Positions 27,048 to 36,557 of a DNA stretch of 64,000 nucleotides are shown in pieces (within the stretch, counting starts at the first letter, position 1; every line of letters begins with the position of its first letter). The notes below the pieces were generated by a model that worked only from the letters and a program-made list of their open reading frames with translations, was not told the DNA's origin and searched no databases. Position numbers and translations under genes: made by a program. Source of the DNA: Megasphaera cerevisiae DSM 20462 (GTDB lineage: Bacteria > Bacillota > Negativicutes > Veillonellales > Megasphaeraceae); assembly GCF_001045675.1 (NCBI RefSeq), contig NZ_LEKT01000010.1, positions 1 to 64,000 on the forward strand, given 5' to 3'.

Positions 27048-27627
27048 ATGAAAAAATTAGGAAAATTAACGATTTTTCTTATTCCGGTTGGAATTGCTGT
27101 CAATATTGTGGGTGGGCAAATTGCTATTTTACTAAAACTGCCTATCTGGCTGGATGCTATCGGTACTATTTTAATCGCTGCTATCTGCGGTTTAGTTCCG
27201 GGTCTTATCGTTGCCGGTATTACACAATTGATTAATGCCATATCACTGCCGACTATTTTACCATATATGATTGTCGGATTTGCTATGGCTGTTGTTTCTG
27301 CCGTATTTTCCAAAAGAGGCTTTTTCGATACCTTTAAAATGTCACTGCTGCTGGGACTCATTGTGGCAGTCGTTACTACGGCTATTGCGGTTCCCATGGA
27401 CGTCATTATTTTCGGGGGGGTTTGTAGGAACCGGCAATAGTGTAATTGCTGCCGGACTGATGGCGATGGGACTTTCTGTGCCGCTGGCTGTTACTATCAG
27501 CTCGTTTACCTTTGGGTTGATTGATAAAGTACTTAGTGTTTTAGTGTGCTACTTTATTATTAAAAGCATGCCGACACACTTCCTGGCAAAGCTGCCGATG
27601 AGTGAAGCTTTGTTAAAACGTAAGTAA
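27048..27627 (+). pseudogene. ECF transporter substrate-binding (S) component, frameshifted at a G7 tract
   Basis: The frame from the ATG at 27048 (GAGGAG 9 nt upstream) encodes membrane segments of an ECF S component (VGGQIAILLKLPIWLDAIG, GFAMAVVSAVFSKRG). It runs into seven consecutive G (27414-27420) and then stops at 27440. In the next frame the protein continues without a gap (GGFVGTGNSVIAAGLMAMG) to 27627. Removing one G restores a ~192-residue protein with about six membrane segments. The lesion is either a sequence error, a true loss, or a phase-variable tract. EcfT and two ATPases follow directly, so it probably supplies substrate specificity. The substrate is not recognisable. Confidence 0.8.
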
Positions 27628-27717
27628 GCAGATAAACAAAGAGCAGAATTACTAATGAAGAACAGGGCGGCTTTACGGCATATTGGATTTGGTAATTCTG
27701 CGTTTTGAGAAAAGCGG

Positions 27718-28521
27718 GTGAGAAAATTGGATTGGACGTTTGCCAGAGAATATCTGAAGCCCCGACACAAGGGCAATTTTATTTTAGATATGAATCCGGT
27801 CAGCAAAGCTAATATACTATTAGCTGCGGCCCTGTCGGCATTTTTTATCTTTAATTATTATTACGCATTTGCGCTTTCACTGGGATTTATCGGCATTGCT
27901 GCGGCAGCCAAGCGTTTTAAGCCTTTTATTTCCATATACTGGAAAATTGCGGTATGTTTTGCGTCGCTGTTGTTTTTGGTACGCGCGGCCTTTACGAACG
28001 GGACCGAGGTCTTTTTTCAACTGGGAGGTATCCACGTGACGCCGGAAGGGATTCATTTGGGCTTGATATCGGCGGCATTAGTTATGGAATTCAGCGGTGC
28101 TTTTATCTTGTTTATTCAGATAACAGAAATGGAAGAATTGGTATATATGCTGGAAAAAAAGGGCATGTCTCATACTTTTTCATATATTATTTTATCGGCA
28201 TTTCAGACTATTACCGATTTGAGTCAATCAGCTAAGACGATTATGGATTCACAGCGCTGCCGGGGCATTGAAACAGAAGGCGGTATCAGGAAACGTGCGC
28301 AGGCATTTATTCCGGTTTTAGGTCCTTTGGTTTTGGGGGCAATTGCCAATGCGGAGGAAAAAAGCATTGCCATGGATGCCCGGGCTTTTTCAGCGCCCAA
28401 TGAGCATTCCAGCTTATTGATATTGCGTGCTGTACCGTTGCGGGAACGAATTCTTGTCGGGGTCTTTGATGCGGTTTTTCTTTTGCTTGTGATCGGGAGG
28501 GTCATTACATGGATACAATAG
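27718..28521 (+). CDS. ecfT: ECF transporter transmembrane (T) component
   Basis: The 267-residue protein has about five hydrophobic segments and the cytoplasmic coupling helices typical of EcfT/CbiQ (MDSQRCRGIE and AMDARAF, both containing the conserved A/SxR-type turn). The start is uncertain: GTG at 27718 is used, and TTG at 27727 is also possible. It overlaps the first ATPase gene by 13 bp. It connects the S component to the two ATPases. Confidence 0.87.
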   Translation: MRKLDWTFAREYLKPRHKGNFILDMNPVSKANILLAAALSAFFIFNYYYAFALSLGFIGIAAAAKRFKPFISIYWKIAVCFASLLFLVRAAFTNGTEVFFQLGGIHVTPEGIHLGLISAALVMEFSGAFILFIQITEMEELVYMLEKKGMSHTFSYIILSAFQTITDLSQSAKTIMDSQRCRGIETEGGIRKRAQAFIPVLGPLVLGAIANAEEKSIAMDARAFSAPNEHSSLLILRAVPLRERILVGVFDAVFLLLVIGRVITWIQ

Positions 28522-29357
28522 AGCTGAAGCATGTACGGTATGCATACCCTTTGACGCAGAAACCCGTATTAGACGATATTTCCGTTACCTTTGAAAAGGG
28601 TACGTTTTATGGTGTTATCGGGGAAAACGGCAGCGGCAAGACTACTTTGTGCAATTTACTGCGAGGCTTGATTCCTAATTTTTATAAAGGAGAATTATCG
28701 GGCGATGTTCTTTTTGACGGGGTGCATCTGCAGGATCTGGATGTGGATCAATTGTCTGTAAGCATAGGATATGTATTCCAGAACCCGTTTACCCAGATTA
28801 GCGGCGTCAAGAAAACTGTTTTCGAAGAAGTGGCTTTAGGACTCGAAAATCTGGGAGTTTCGCCACAGGAAATAATCGAACGGGTAATTCGTGTATTGGA
28901 ATTGTTGGAAATAACACATTTGGCACAAAAAAATCCGACGGAGCTATCTGGCGGACAGCGGCAGAGAGTCGCTTTTGCATCTATTATCGTTATGGATCCG
29001 GATATTCTGGTTATTGATGAACCAACTTCCCAGCTTGACCCGGCAGGATCAATGAAAGTATTTTCTATCATTGATCAATTGAAAAAGCAAAATAAAACAA
29101 TTATATTGGTTGAACATAAAATGAATATGATTGCTGCCTATTGTGATATTGTTCTTGTAATGAGGGACGGCAAAATCGTCAAAAACGGAACAGCTCAGGC
29201 AGTATTATCTGATGCGGCGTTAGCGGAGGCCGGGGTACAACCTCCTGAAGCGGCCTTGCTGGCATATGATTTAAAGGCCGCAGGCATCCCGTTGGAGGAC
29301 ATTCCCATTACGGCTGGAGAATGCTGCAGACTAATCAGGAAAAGGTGGGAAAGGTAG
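28509..29357 (+). CDS. ecfA1: ECF transporter ATPase, first subunit
   Basis: A 282-residue ABC ATPase with Walker A GENGSGKTT, Q-loop YVFQNPFTQ, signature LSGGQRQRV, Walker B ILVIDEPTSQLDP and the switch His in VEHKMN. The ATG overlaps the end of ecfT and its stop touches the next gene. It pairs with the second ATPase in an asymmetric dimer. Confidence 0.92.
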   Translation: MDTIELKHVRYAYPLTQKPVLDDISVTFEKGTFYGVIGENGSGKTTLCNLLRGLIPNFYKGELSGDVLFDGVHLQDLDVDQLSVSIGYVFQNPFTQISGVKKTVFEEVALGLENLGVSPQEIIERVIRVLELLEITHLAQKNPTELSGGQRQRVAFASIIVMDPDILVIDEPTSQLDPAGSMKVFSIIDQLKKQNKTIILVEHKMNMIAAYCDIVLVMRDGKIVKNGTAQAVLSDAALAEAGVQPPEAALLAYDLKAAGIPLEDIPITAGECCRLIRKRWER

Positions 29358-30164
29358 ATGGCTGGCATAGAATTCAAGAATGTTTCGTTTTCATATCCTA
29401 ATGGATTTACGGCTAATGAACAAATAAGTTTTTCTATTCGGCCGGGAGAACGCGTTGCTATTATCGGGCAGAACGGGGCGGGAAAAACAACGGCTGCCAA
29501 AATGATGAATGGATTATATAAACCTACACTGGGAACTGTATTGGTGGATCACATGAATACAAAAGATAAAACGACGGCTCAAATTGCCAGGCTGGTAGGA
29601 TATGTATTTCAAAATCCGGACGAACAGATTTTTAATACGACCGTAACTAGTGAAATTGAATATATGCCTCGGTATTTTCATTTAAATAGCGAGGAAATCA
29701 AGTCCAGAACGCAGGCAGTACTGGCCTTGACAGAACTGGAAGACTGCAAGGATATGAATCCTTTTGATATTTCATATTCAATCCGCAAGTTTGTTACTAT
29801 TGCGGCGGTATTGGCGACGAAGCCGCGGTATACAGTATGGGATGAACCCACGGCAGGACAAGATTATAAACGCATAGGCATACTGAAAAAAATATTGAAC
29901 GTGCTGCAGGCGGAGGGAGTCGCTGTCATTGTCATTACCCATGATATGGATTTTGTGGCGGAAACATTTGACAGGATCATTGTTATGGCCAACAAGCATG
30001 TGATTGCTGATGGAACCCCTGACGCTGTTTTTCGTCAGGATCATATTGTCCGGGAAGCCTCTATCAGCCAGCCTCAGATCGGAGATATATCAAGGCGCTT
30101 ACAATTGGATGAACCTATTATATTTCGTAAGGATATGGTCGAGTTTTTAAAAAACAGGAGCTGA
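29358..30164 (+). CDS. ecfA2: ECF transporter ATPase, second subunit, with degenerate signature motif
   Basis: A 268-residue ABC ATPase with Walker A GQNGAGKTT, Q-loop YVFQNPDEQIFN, and the Walker B region with TVWDEPTAGQD. The ABC signature LSGGQ is replaced by ISYSIRKFV at about residue 140, so one of the two ATP sites of the heterodimer should be degenerate. The switch His is in ITHDMD. It directly abuts the first ATPase and overlaps the following M20 gene by one base (TGATG). Confidence 0.9.
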   Translation: MAGIEFKNVSFSYPNGFTANEQISFSIRPGERVAIIGQNGAGKTTAAKMMNGLYKPTLGTVLVDHMNTKDKTTAQIARLVGYVFQNPDEQIFNTTVTSEIEYMPRYFHLNSEEIKSRTQAVLALTELEDCKDMNPFDISYSIRKFVTIAAVLATKPRYTVWDEPTAGQDYKRIGILKKILNVLQAEGVAVIVITHDMDFVAETFDRIIVMANKHVIADGTPDAVFRQDHIVREASISQPQIGDISRRLQLDEPIIFRKDMVEFLKNRS

Positions 30165-31435
30165 TGGATATGAAGAATATACTATCTGAAACACTGGAAA
30201 AAAATAAACGGAAATATATTGAGCACTTAGTCAAGCTGATTCAATGCGATACACAGGATCTGGGGCACGGTATTGAAGGTGGATTGGAAAAGAATGGGCA
30301 GTCCTATTTGGAAACGGTATTTCATACAATGGGGGCTGAAAAGGTAGTACAGGATCCACTGACGGAAGATGTCATTTTACAGTGCCGGCATCAGTATCAT
30401 GAAGGGAATCTGAATCATAATTATGAAGGCCGATATAATGTATATGCCGAATTTTCCGGCACAGGCGATAAAAGTATTCTTTTTAACGGCCATGTCGATA
30501 CTATGCCGGCAGGTAATCCGGAAAATTGGATATACGATCCTTTTGCCGGTATTATCGACGACCATAAAATATACGGCGTCGGTGCTTGTGATATGAAAGC
30601 CGGACTGATGGCCGCCATTATGGCAGTTGAACTTATTCGGGATGCCGGTATTTCTTTGCCGGGAACGGTTCGGATTGCATCGGTTTGTGATGAGGAAGGA
30701 GGCGGCAACGGTTCACTAGTTGCGGCAGTGCACGGGCAGAAGGCAGATGCGGTTGTAGTTTGTGAACCCACAAATTATGAGCTGATTGCGGCGCATATGG
30801 GCTGGGTTTTCTTTAAAATAGAAGTATCTGGCATAGCCGTACATTCAGGGTTAAAAATAAAGGGTGTCAATGCGATTGATAAGACGGTCAAGATTATGGA
30901 AGCTCTGCGGGAGCTCGAACATCGCTGGCTGCTGACTTATAAGCATCCTCTGCTGCCGCCGCCGTCCGGTAACGTTGGTGTCATTTCCGGTGGTGAAGCC
31001 GGCTCGACGGTTCCAGATTACTGCTGCATACAATTGTGTGTCCACTATCAGCCGGGCATGACGTATGAACAAGTTGTACAAGAATATACCGATGCCATTC
31101 GCTTGTGCTGTGAAGGCGATGCTTGGCTTCATGGACATGCGCCCTCTGTTAGTGTATATCAATCAGGAAATCCTTTTGAAATGGATTTATCTCATCCCTT
31201 TGTCGGGGTTTTTGAGAAGTCTTTTCAAGAGGCCGTGGGATTGCCGCTGAACATTGTGGGATCTCCGGCAGGATGTGATTCGAGAACCTGGCATAACATT
31301 GCCCACTGCCCGACGCTCCAATATGGACCTGGACGGCTGGAACAATGTCATGCTGTAAATGAATACGTAGAGATAGAACAATATTTGAATGCCATAAAAA
31401 TCTATGCGAATTTAATTTTACATTGGTGCAGATAG
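30164..31435 (+). CDS. M20-family amidohydrolase/peptidase
   Basis: The 423-residue protein resembles ArgE/DapE/CPG2 hydrolases. Metal ligands are visible in NGHVDTMPAG, GACDMKAGL, VCDEEGGGN and a C-terminal His in LEQCHAVNEYVE. It should cleave an amide (N-acyl or N-carbamoyl amino acid, or a small peptide). It is translationally coupled to the ECF ATPase, so its substrate is probably what the ECF system imports. A second, 384-residue M20 enzyme is encoded two genes downstream. Confidence 0.85.
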   Translation: MDMKNILSETLEKNKRKYIEHLVKLIQCDTQDLGHGIEGGLEKNGQSYLETVFHTMGAEKVVQDPLTEDVILQCRHQYHEGNLNHNYEGRYNVYAEFSGTGDKSILFNGHVDTMPAGNPENWIYDPFAGIIDDHKIYGVGACDMKAGLMAAIMAVELIRDAGISLPGTVRIASVCDEEGGGNGSLVAAVHGQKADAVVVCEPTNYELIAAHMGWVFFKIEVSGIAVHSGLKIKGVNAIDKTVKIMEALRELEHRWLLTYKHPLLPPPSGNVGVISGGEAGSTVPDYCCIQLCVHYQPGMTYEQVVQEYTDAIRLCCEGDAWLHGHAPSVSVYQSGNPFEMDLSHPFVGVFEKSFQEAVGLPLNIVGSPAGCDSRTWHNIAHCPTLQYGPGRLEQCHAVNEYVEIEQYLNAIKIYANLILHWCR

Positions 31436-31445
31436 AGGAGAATAT

Positions 31446-32204
31446 ATGAATACAAAGCAGACAAAAAAGAAAATCTTATTCGGCGGCGAATCATGGACGA
31501 GTTTTACAACTCATGTTAAAGGATTTGACACATTTACGACGAGTGTATATGAAGAAGGAATTACATATATTGCCCAGGCTATAGAAAAGGCCGGCTATGA
31601 ACTGGTATATATTCCGGGACAACATGTGGCAGAACAATTTCCGCGTACCGTGGAAGAGTTTTCGGAATATGCCTGTGTGGTATTATCAGACATAGGTTCC
31701 AATACGTTGCTGTTGTCCGATGACACCTTTAAACGAGGATTGCAAACGCCGAACCGGTGCCAGTCTATTGCTTCTTATGTTGAACAAGGCGGCGCTTTCC
31801 TGATGATAGGCGGTTATTTGTCATTTTCCGGCATTGATCATAAAGCTCGATTTGGGCAGACTGCCATCGGAGATATTCTGCCAGTCGGCTGTCTTTCAGG
31901 AGATGATCGGGAAGAACATCCGGAGGGTATTGTGCCGCAAGTACGGGAAAAGCATCCGGCGCTTAACGGACTGCCGGCAGAGTGGCCACATTTTTTAGGA
32001 TATAATAAGGTGGTTCCTAAAGAAACAAGTGAAATACCAGTTATGATCAATGGCGATCCGCTGTTGGCCTTCGGACATTTCGGTAAAGGGAAGACCGCTG
32101 TGTTTACTTCAGACTGCGCGCCGCATTGGGGCCCACAGGCTTTCCTTTCCTGGGCAGGGTATAATACGTTGTGGAAAAATATTTTTGAGTATATTATGGG
32201 TTGA
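31446..32204 (+). CDS. GATase1-like protein (DUF1355 family) lacking the catalytic Cys
   Basis: The 252-residue α/β protein matches the GATase1-like (DUF1355, PF07090) family. In place of a nucleophile elbow with Cys it has GGAFLMIGGYLSFSG at about residue 117, so it cannot act as a normal glutamine amidotransferase. The motif GKGKTAVFTSDCAPHWG near the C-terminus is typical of the family. AGAGGAGAAT precedes the ATG. The family has no defined biochemical role. Position between two M20 hydrolases suggests a part in the same catabolic pathway. Confidence 0.75.
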   Translation: MNTKQTKKKILFGGESWTSFTTHVKGFDTFTTSVYEEGITYIAQAIEKAGYELVYIPGQHVAEQFPRTVEEFSEYACVVLSDIGSNTLLLSDDTFKRGLQTPNRCQSIASYVEQGGAFLMIGGYLSFSGIDHKARFGQTAIGDILPVGCLSGDDREEHPEGIVPQVREKHPALNGLPAEWPHFLGYNKVVPKETSEIPVMINGDPLLAFGHFGKGKTAVFTSDCAPHWGPQAFLSWAGYNTLWKNIFEYIMG

Positions 32205-32229
32205 TATTGCTATATGAGGAGTGTAAACG

Positions 32230-33384
32230 ATGGATAGGCTGAACACAGAAGAGGCTGTTTTCCTTTTAAAAATGCTGGTAGAAACGAATACGTCCAATCC
32301 TCCCGGAAATGAAAAGCTGCTGGCAGATAAAATTTCTGGATATTTATCCGGAACTCGTGCAGTGGTACGGTCTGTGCCCTGTGGATCAGGACGAGCCAGT
32401 ATACTTGCAAAAATACAAGGTACAGGAGAAAGAAAACCATTGATTTTATGCGGGCATATGGATACAGTACCCTTCGGGAAAACGGCGCGCTGGCATTTTC
32501 CGCCGGATCTGCTTACGGAAGATGGCGGCAGGTATTATGGACGGGGGACAAGTGATATGAAAAGCGGCCTGGCCGCTTTGCTGTATGCATTTAAAAAAGC
32601 CGCCGCGCATCCGCAGATGCCGCTTGGAGATATATATTTAGCAGCCACTGCCGATGAAGAATCACAGGGGCTGGGAGCGCAGTCCCTGATGGGGCGGCTG
32701 CCGCTGCAAAACGGAATTATGCTTATTGCCGAGCCGACGGCCAATGGTATCGGCATTTGTTCTAAAGGTACGGTGTGGGCTCATTTTATGATCAAGGGTA
32801 AGACGGCGCACGGAGCGTATCCGGAACAAGGAATTGATGCGATCCACGCTGCTGTTGAACTGCATCAAACGCTGACAGGCTTTTGCCAAACCTATACGGA
32901 TCCCCTGCTGGGGCCGTCGACCTGCACTATGACGGAAATCAGCGGCGGAGTGAAAACCAATATGGTAGCAGATTGTTGTGAAACAGTTATGGATATCAGG
33001 ACAACGCCCAATCTGGAGAATACCGTATTGATTGAAAAAATTCATGCGGCTTGCCGGGAGATTATGGCTCAATATGACGGACTGGATATTCAAATCAATA
33101 TATCCAATAACCGGGAACCCGTAGCCGTAGATCCTATGCAGGAACCGGTGGAACAAGTGGCTGCTATTATAAAAACACAGACGGGAAATCAGCCTGCATA
33201 TAAAGGTATCCGCTTTTTTTCGGATGCCTCCGTGTTTGCCGGAAATTGTACACAGCTGACGTGCATGCTGTTCGGTCCGGGTCGGGAAGAAAATGCGCAT
33301 ATTGTTGATGAATACGTAGATAAGGATGCATATTTTACTTCTATAGTATGCTATAATGAATTATTACATACGTATTTTAGTTAA
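32230..33384 (+). CDS. M20-family deacylase (ArgE/DapE-like)
   Basis: The 384-residue hydrolase has metal ligands in CGHMDTVPFG, GRGTSDMKSGL, TADEESQGLG and the C-terminal EENAHIVDEYVD. The domain order (catalytic, dimerisation at about residues 180-290, catalytic) is standard. ATGAGGAGTG precedes the ATG by a few bases. It is encoded 26 bp after the GATase1-like gene. The substrate is unknown; the first M20 protein of this operon has the same fold but is clearly a different protein. Confidence 0.85.
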   Translation: MDRLNTEEAVFLLKMLVETNTSNPPGNEKLLADKISGYLSGTRAVVRSVPCGSGRASILAKIQGTGERKPLILCGHMDTVPFGKTARWHFPPDLLTEDGGRYYGRGTSDMKSGLAALLYAFKKAAAHPQMPLGDIYLAATADEESQGLGAQSLMGRLPLQNGIMLIAEPTANGIGICSKGTVWAHFMIKGKTAHGAYPEQGIDAIHAAVELHQTLTGFCQTYTDPLLGPSTCTMTEISGGVKTNMVADCCETVMDIRTTPNLENTVLIEKIHAACREIMAQYDGLDIQINISNNREPVAVDPMQEPVEQVAAIIKTQTGNQPAYKGIRFFSDASVFAGNCTQLTCMLFGPGREENAHIVDEYVDKDAYFTSIVCYNELLHTYFS

Positions 33385-33398
33385 AGGAATGGCTCATT

Positions 33399-34415
33399 AT
33401 GCGCACAACTATTAAAGATATTGCAAAGGCCACGGGTCTATCTATTACGACGGTATCGCTGGTACTGAATGAAAAGCCGCACCGCATTTCCAGAGAGACT
33501 TGTAAACTCATTGAGGAAACCGCAAAAAGACTGGACTATCATCCTAATAAATTTGCGGTGGGACTTATAAAAAAAGTGACCAATACGATCGGACTGATTA
33601 TTCCAGATATCAGCAATGTGTTTTTCTCGGAAATTACAAAAGGCATAGAAGACATCTTACACAAGGATGGGTATAATTTGATTCTGTGCAATTCGAATGA
33701 TCGTCACCGTTTGGAAGTAGCTGCTATTAATATGTTGAATACGCAGACGGTAGACGGATTGATTATGGTCATGTCCTCGGAAACCTACGGGGACAAGGAA
33801 GCAGAAAGTATTTCCAGTCTGAAAAAAATGGATACCCATACGGTGCTGGTAGATTGTTTTAATGAAACCGGCGGTTTTAGTACCGTATGTATTGATAACT
33901 TTAAAGCATCCTACATGGCTATTGAATATTTACTGACGCTGGGCCATCATCAGATTGCCTGCATTTCAGGCCCACTAGGATTGAAAACGAATAATGACCG
34001 GCTGCAAGGCTATACGGCGGCGTTGAAAAAATACGGAATTGCTTATGATTCAGGACTGATTTATGAAGGGGACTTTCATTACCAGAGTGGATATGATGCA
34101 GTGCCGGTTTTGCTGCCCAAGAAACCCAGCGCCATTTTATGTTTAAATGATATGATGGCTTATGGGGCTATGAAGGCGTTGAAAGAGCAGGGAATCATTG
34201 TGCCACAGGAGATTTCCGTTATGGGATTTGATGATATTTTCTTTTCCCAAATTACGGAAGTGCCGCTGACCACGATTCGGCAGCCTGCCTATCAAATGGG
34301 GGCCAAGGCAGCAGAACTACTGCTGCAGGAAATTGCCGGGCATATACCGGCTCAGCATGTCGTTTTTGAACCGGCAATTAAAATACGAAAAAGCACACGT
34401 AAAATAATGCTGTAA
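33399..34415 (+). CDS. LacI-family transcriptional repressor
   Basis: The 338-residue protein has a LacI HTH and hinge helix (IKDIAKATGLSITTVSLVLN, then RLDYHPNKFAVGL). A periplasmic-binding-like effector domain follows, containing NTIGLIIPDISNVFFSEI and a C-terminal GMGAKAAELL-type helix. Two GATAAAAC(G/A)TTTTATC palindromes at the operon promoter are the obvious targets, implying autoregulation. Ligand is probably a sugar or nucleoside-type molecule, given the ribokinase downstream. Confidence 0.92.
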   Translation: MRTTIKDIAKATGLSITTVSLVLNEKPHRISRETCKLIEETAKRLDYHPNKFAVGLIKKVTNTIGLIIPDISNVFFSEITKGIEDILHKDGYNLILCNSNDRHRLEVAAINMLNTQTVDGLIMVMSSETYGDKEAESISSLKKMDTHTVLVDCFNETGGFSTVCIDNFKASYMAIEYLLTLGHHQIACISGPLGLKTNNDRLQGYTAALKKYGIAYDSGLIYEGDFHYQSGYDAVPVLLPKKPSAILCLNDMMAYGAMKALKEQGIIVPQEISVMGFDDIFFSQITEVPLTTIRQPAYQMGAKAAELLLQEIAGHIPAQHVVFEPAIKIRKSTRKIML

Positions 34416-34434
34416 AGAGAAAAGAGGAAATGTA

Positions 34435-35352
34435 ATGATAGCCGTTATTGGAGCTAATAATATAGATTTGATCTCTTATATAAAACGTATGCCTGCAGCC
34501 GGAGAAACGATTGAGATGAAGCAATTTTCAATTGGGTATGGCGGCAAGGGAGCCAATCAGGCTGCCGCCGCAGCCCGGATGGGGGCGGCCGTGCTGATGG
34601 TCACTGCCGTAGGCCGTGACCTATTTGGCAGGCAGGTATTGGATAATTTTAAAAAATATCATATAGATACTACCTATGTTAAGCAGGTGGAGCATGTACC
34701 TAACGGCAATGCCGTTATTCTGGTGGATGATTCTTCACAAAACCGTATTTTGATTCATAAGGGCGCCAATGCTTTTCTGGGGCCGGATGATATCGATAAG
34801 GCAGCTTCAGCACTGGCCGCATGTTCGCTTATCGTACTGCAATTGGAATCAGATCTTGCTGCTATATATAAGGCTGTTGATTTTGCCTGGGACCATCATA
34901 TTCCTGTTATTATGAATCCGGCCCCGGCCGTGACGGGATTGGATATGAACAGGGTAAAAAAATGTGAATTTTTTATACCTAATGAAACAGAATTAGCGTC
35001 GCTGACCGGTATGCCTGTGCAAACACCGGAGGAGGCGGAAAAAGCGGCTGCCAGCGTGCTGCGGCAGGGTGTGAAGCAGGTTATTGTTACGTTGGGAAGC
35101 CAGGGATCGTTGTGGATGCGGGACAACAAGCGTGTGTTCGTTCCGGCTTATCCAGTCCGGGCGGTAGACAGCACCGGTGCTGGTGATGCATATATCGGCT
35201 GTTTTGCTGCCGTATATGAAAAAAGCAGGGATGTGGAACGAGCGCTGCAGTATGCAAATGCTTTTTCTGCGCTCAGCGTGCAGAAATATGGGACGCAGAC
35301 ATCCTATCCGTCTATGACCGAGCTAAAACGTTTTTTTCATCAGGGCGAGTAA
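34435..35352 (+). CDS. rbsK: Ribokinase (PfkB family)
   Basis: A 305-residue PfkB carbohydrate kinase. The N-terminal ribokinase signature is GGKGANQAAAAARMGAAV (residues ~39-56), and the C-terminal anion-hole/catalytic motif is DSTGAGDAYIGC with the catalytic Asp near residue 247. AGAGGAAATGT precedes the ATG. It should phosphorylate ribose or a similar sugar. It ends the ECF-M20 operon, suggesting that the imported compound releases a sugar moiety. No nucleosidase is present. Confidence 0.87.
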   Translation: MIAVIGANNIDLISYIKRMPAAGETIEMKQFSIGYGGKGANQAAAAARMGAAVLMVTAVGRDLFGRQVLDNFKKYHIDTTYVKQVEHVPNGNAVILVDDSSQNRILIHKGANAFLGPDDIDKAASALAACSLIVLQLESDLAAIYKAVDFAWDHHIPVIMNPAPAVTGLDMNRVKKCEFFIPNETELASLTGMPVQTPEEAEKAAASVLRQGVKQVIVTLGSQGSLWMRDNKRVFVPAYPVRAVDSTGAGDAYIGCFAAVYEKSRDVERALQYANAFSALSVQKYGTQTSYPSMTELKRFFHQGE

Positions 35353-35398
35353 GCATAACAGGGTCAGAATAAAATATTGAGTACACCATAACTGGGAT

Positions 35399-35437
35399 AG
35401 AAGGATGATACAGCACGATATCATTCTTCTTTTTTTA
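35399..35437 (+). terminator. Rho-independent terminator of the ECF-M20-rbsK operon
   Basis: Arms AGAAGGATGATA (35399-35410) and TATCATTCTTCT (35419-35430) pair with one G-U and are followed by seven T. The rest of the 300-bp gap before 35653 is AT-rich, and I see no supported gene in it. Confidence 0.85.
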
Positions 35438-35652
35438 GTACGAAAAAATCAGGCGGCAGGCGATATTAAAAAAATGCGATTTTTTTTGCTGTTTATGTCA
35501 TTTATTTACGATAATACAATGGTTCGTTTTACTTTAACAAGAAAAATAGAATACTATTTAGGTATAGGAAATGTGTATTATATGTATAATATGCAGATTG
35601 CACAGTTGGTAACGGAAAAATTACATACTATATATAGGAAGAAGGGACAATT

Positions 35653-36549
35653 ATGACTTTTACCATCCAGACGGAAGATAGTGTCAATAAAATGGTCACT
35701 ACTATTTTGAACGATTTTGCGGATACGACGGGGCTAGCGTGTGTGTATGTGGATGTAAAGGGTAAAGAAAAGTCATATCAATATAATTTTTCCAAATTTT
35801 GTCAAATGATGCGCCGGGATTCGGTATATCGTCATAAATGCAACCACTGTGATCTGTGCGGCAGTATGGCGATGTTTAAGCAGAATGTGTTTTGTCCGCA
35901 CCGCTGTCATGCGGGGCTCGTCGATTTTTCAGTCCCTATCGTACAGAATAATACACTCTACGGTTTCATTATGGCAGGGCAGACGGCATCGCAGGACACA
36001 CGTATTCCAGCTATCCGGATGGCTACCAATCTGAATGCGTTGGCGGGGGCGGAAAAATATTACAAGGAGGTACCGCAATATAGTTATGATCAGATTATGA
36101 GCGCAATGCGGATTCTTCGCTCCATGACGCTGGCATATTTCTTCTTTTCTGAACAGTCAGTTACGGTATCCCTGCGGCAGCAATTTGGCAAAGATATGGC
36201 GGCTATTATTGTTTCCAAGACGATTCGGCCGGAGATACAGAATGCGGCCGATTATGTGAAAAAACACTTGTATGCAAAGCTGTCCCTGCGAACAATTGCA
36301 GAGCAGGTATATTTAAGTGAGGCCTATCTTTCCAAAGTATTTAAGGAAGAAATGAATATGAATTTGTCCCAGTATATTAACAGCTGCCGTATTGAAGAAG
36401 CACAAAAAATACTGCGCAAGTCCGGTATTTCCGTAGAATTGCTGAGCCGTCAATTGGGATATAACCAGCCCAGTTATTTTTGTAAAATTTTCAAGCAGTT
36501 TACAGGAGAAACACCTCATGTATACCGCAAAAAACATCAGTTGGGATAA
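35653..36549 (+). CDS. PocR-type AraC regulator, copy 1
   Basis: The 298-residue protein has an N-terminal PocR ligand-binding domain with a Cys/His cluster (CNHCDLCG, then CPHRCHAGLVDFSVP at about residue 78). The C-terminus is an AraC HTH pair (LRTIAEQVYLSEAYLSKVFKEE and IGYNQPSYFCKIFKQFTGETP-type end). PocR activates the pdu genes of Salmonella in response to propanediol, so this one probably controls the microcompartment locus. It lies directly upstream of the first dehydratase. A second copy at 41629-42525 is closely similar. The two share most of the PocR and HTH motifs. Confidence 0.88.
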   Translation: MTFTIQTEDSVNKMVTTILNDFADTTGLACVYVDVKGKEKSYQYNFSKFCQMMRRDSVYRHKCNHCDLCGSMAMFKQNVFCPHRCHAGLVDFSVPIVQNNTLYGFIMAGQTASQDTRIPAIRMATNLNALAGAEKYYKEVPQYSYDQIMSAMRILRSMTLAYFFFSEQSVTVSLRQQFGKDMAAIIVSKTIRPEIQNAADYVKKHLYAKLSLRTIAEQVYLSEAYLSKVFKEEMNMNLSQYINSCRIEEAQKILRKSGISVELLSRQLGYNQPSYFCKIFKQFTGETPHVYRKKHQLG

Positions 36550-36557
36550 TATTGCAC

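Noticed and set aside
35405-35656. 83-codon plus-strand ORF upstream of PocR copy 1
   Set aside because: It begins inside the 3' part of a clear terminator, has no ribosome site and no similarity; it overlaps the PocR start by a few bases.
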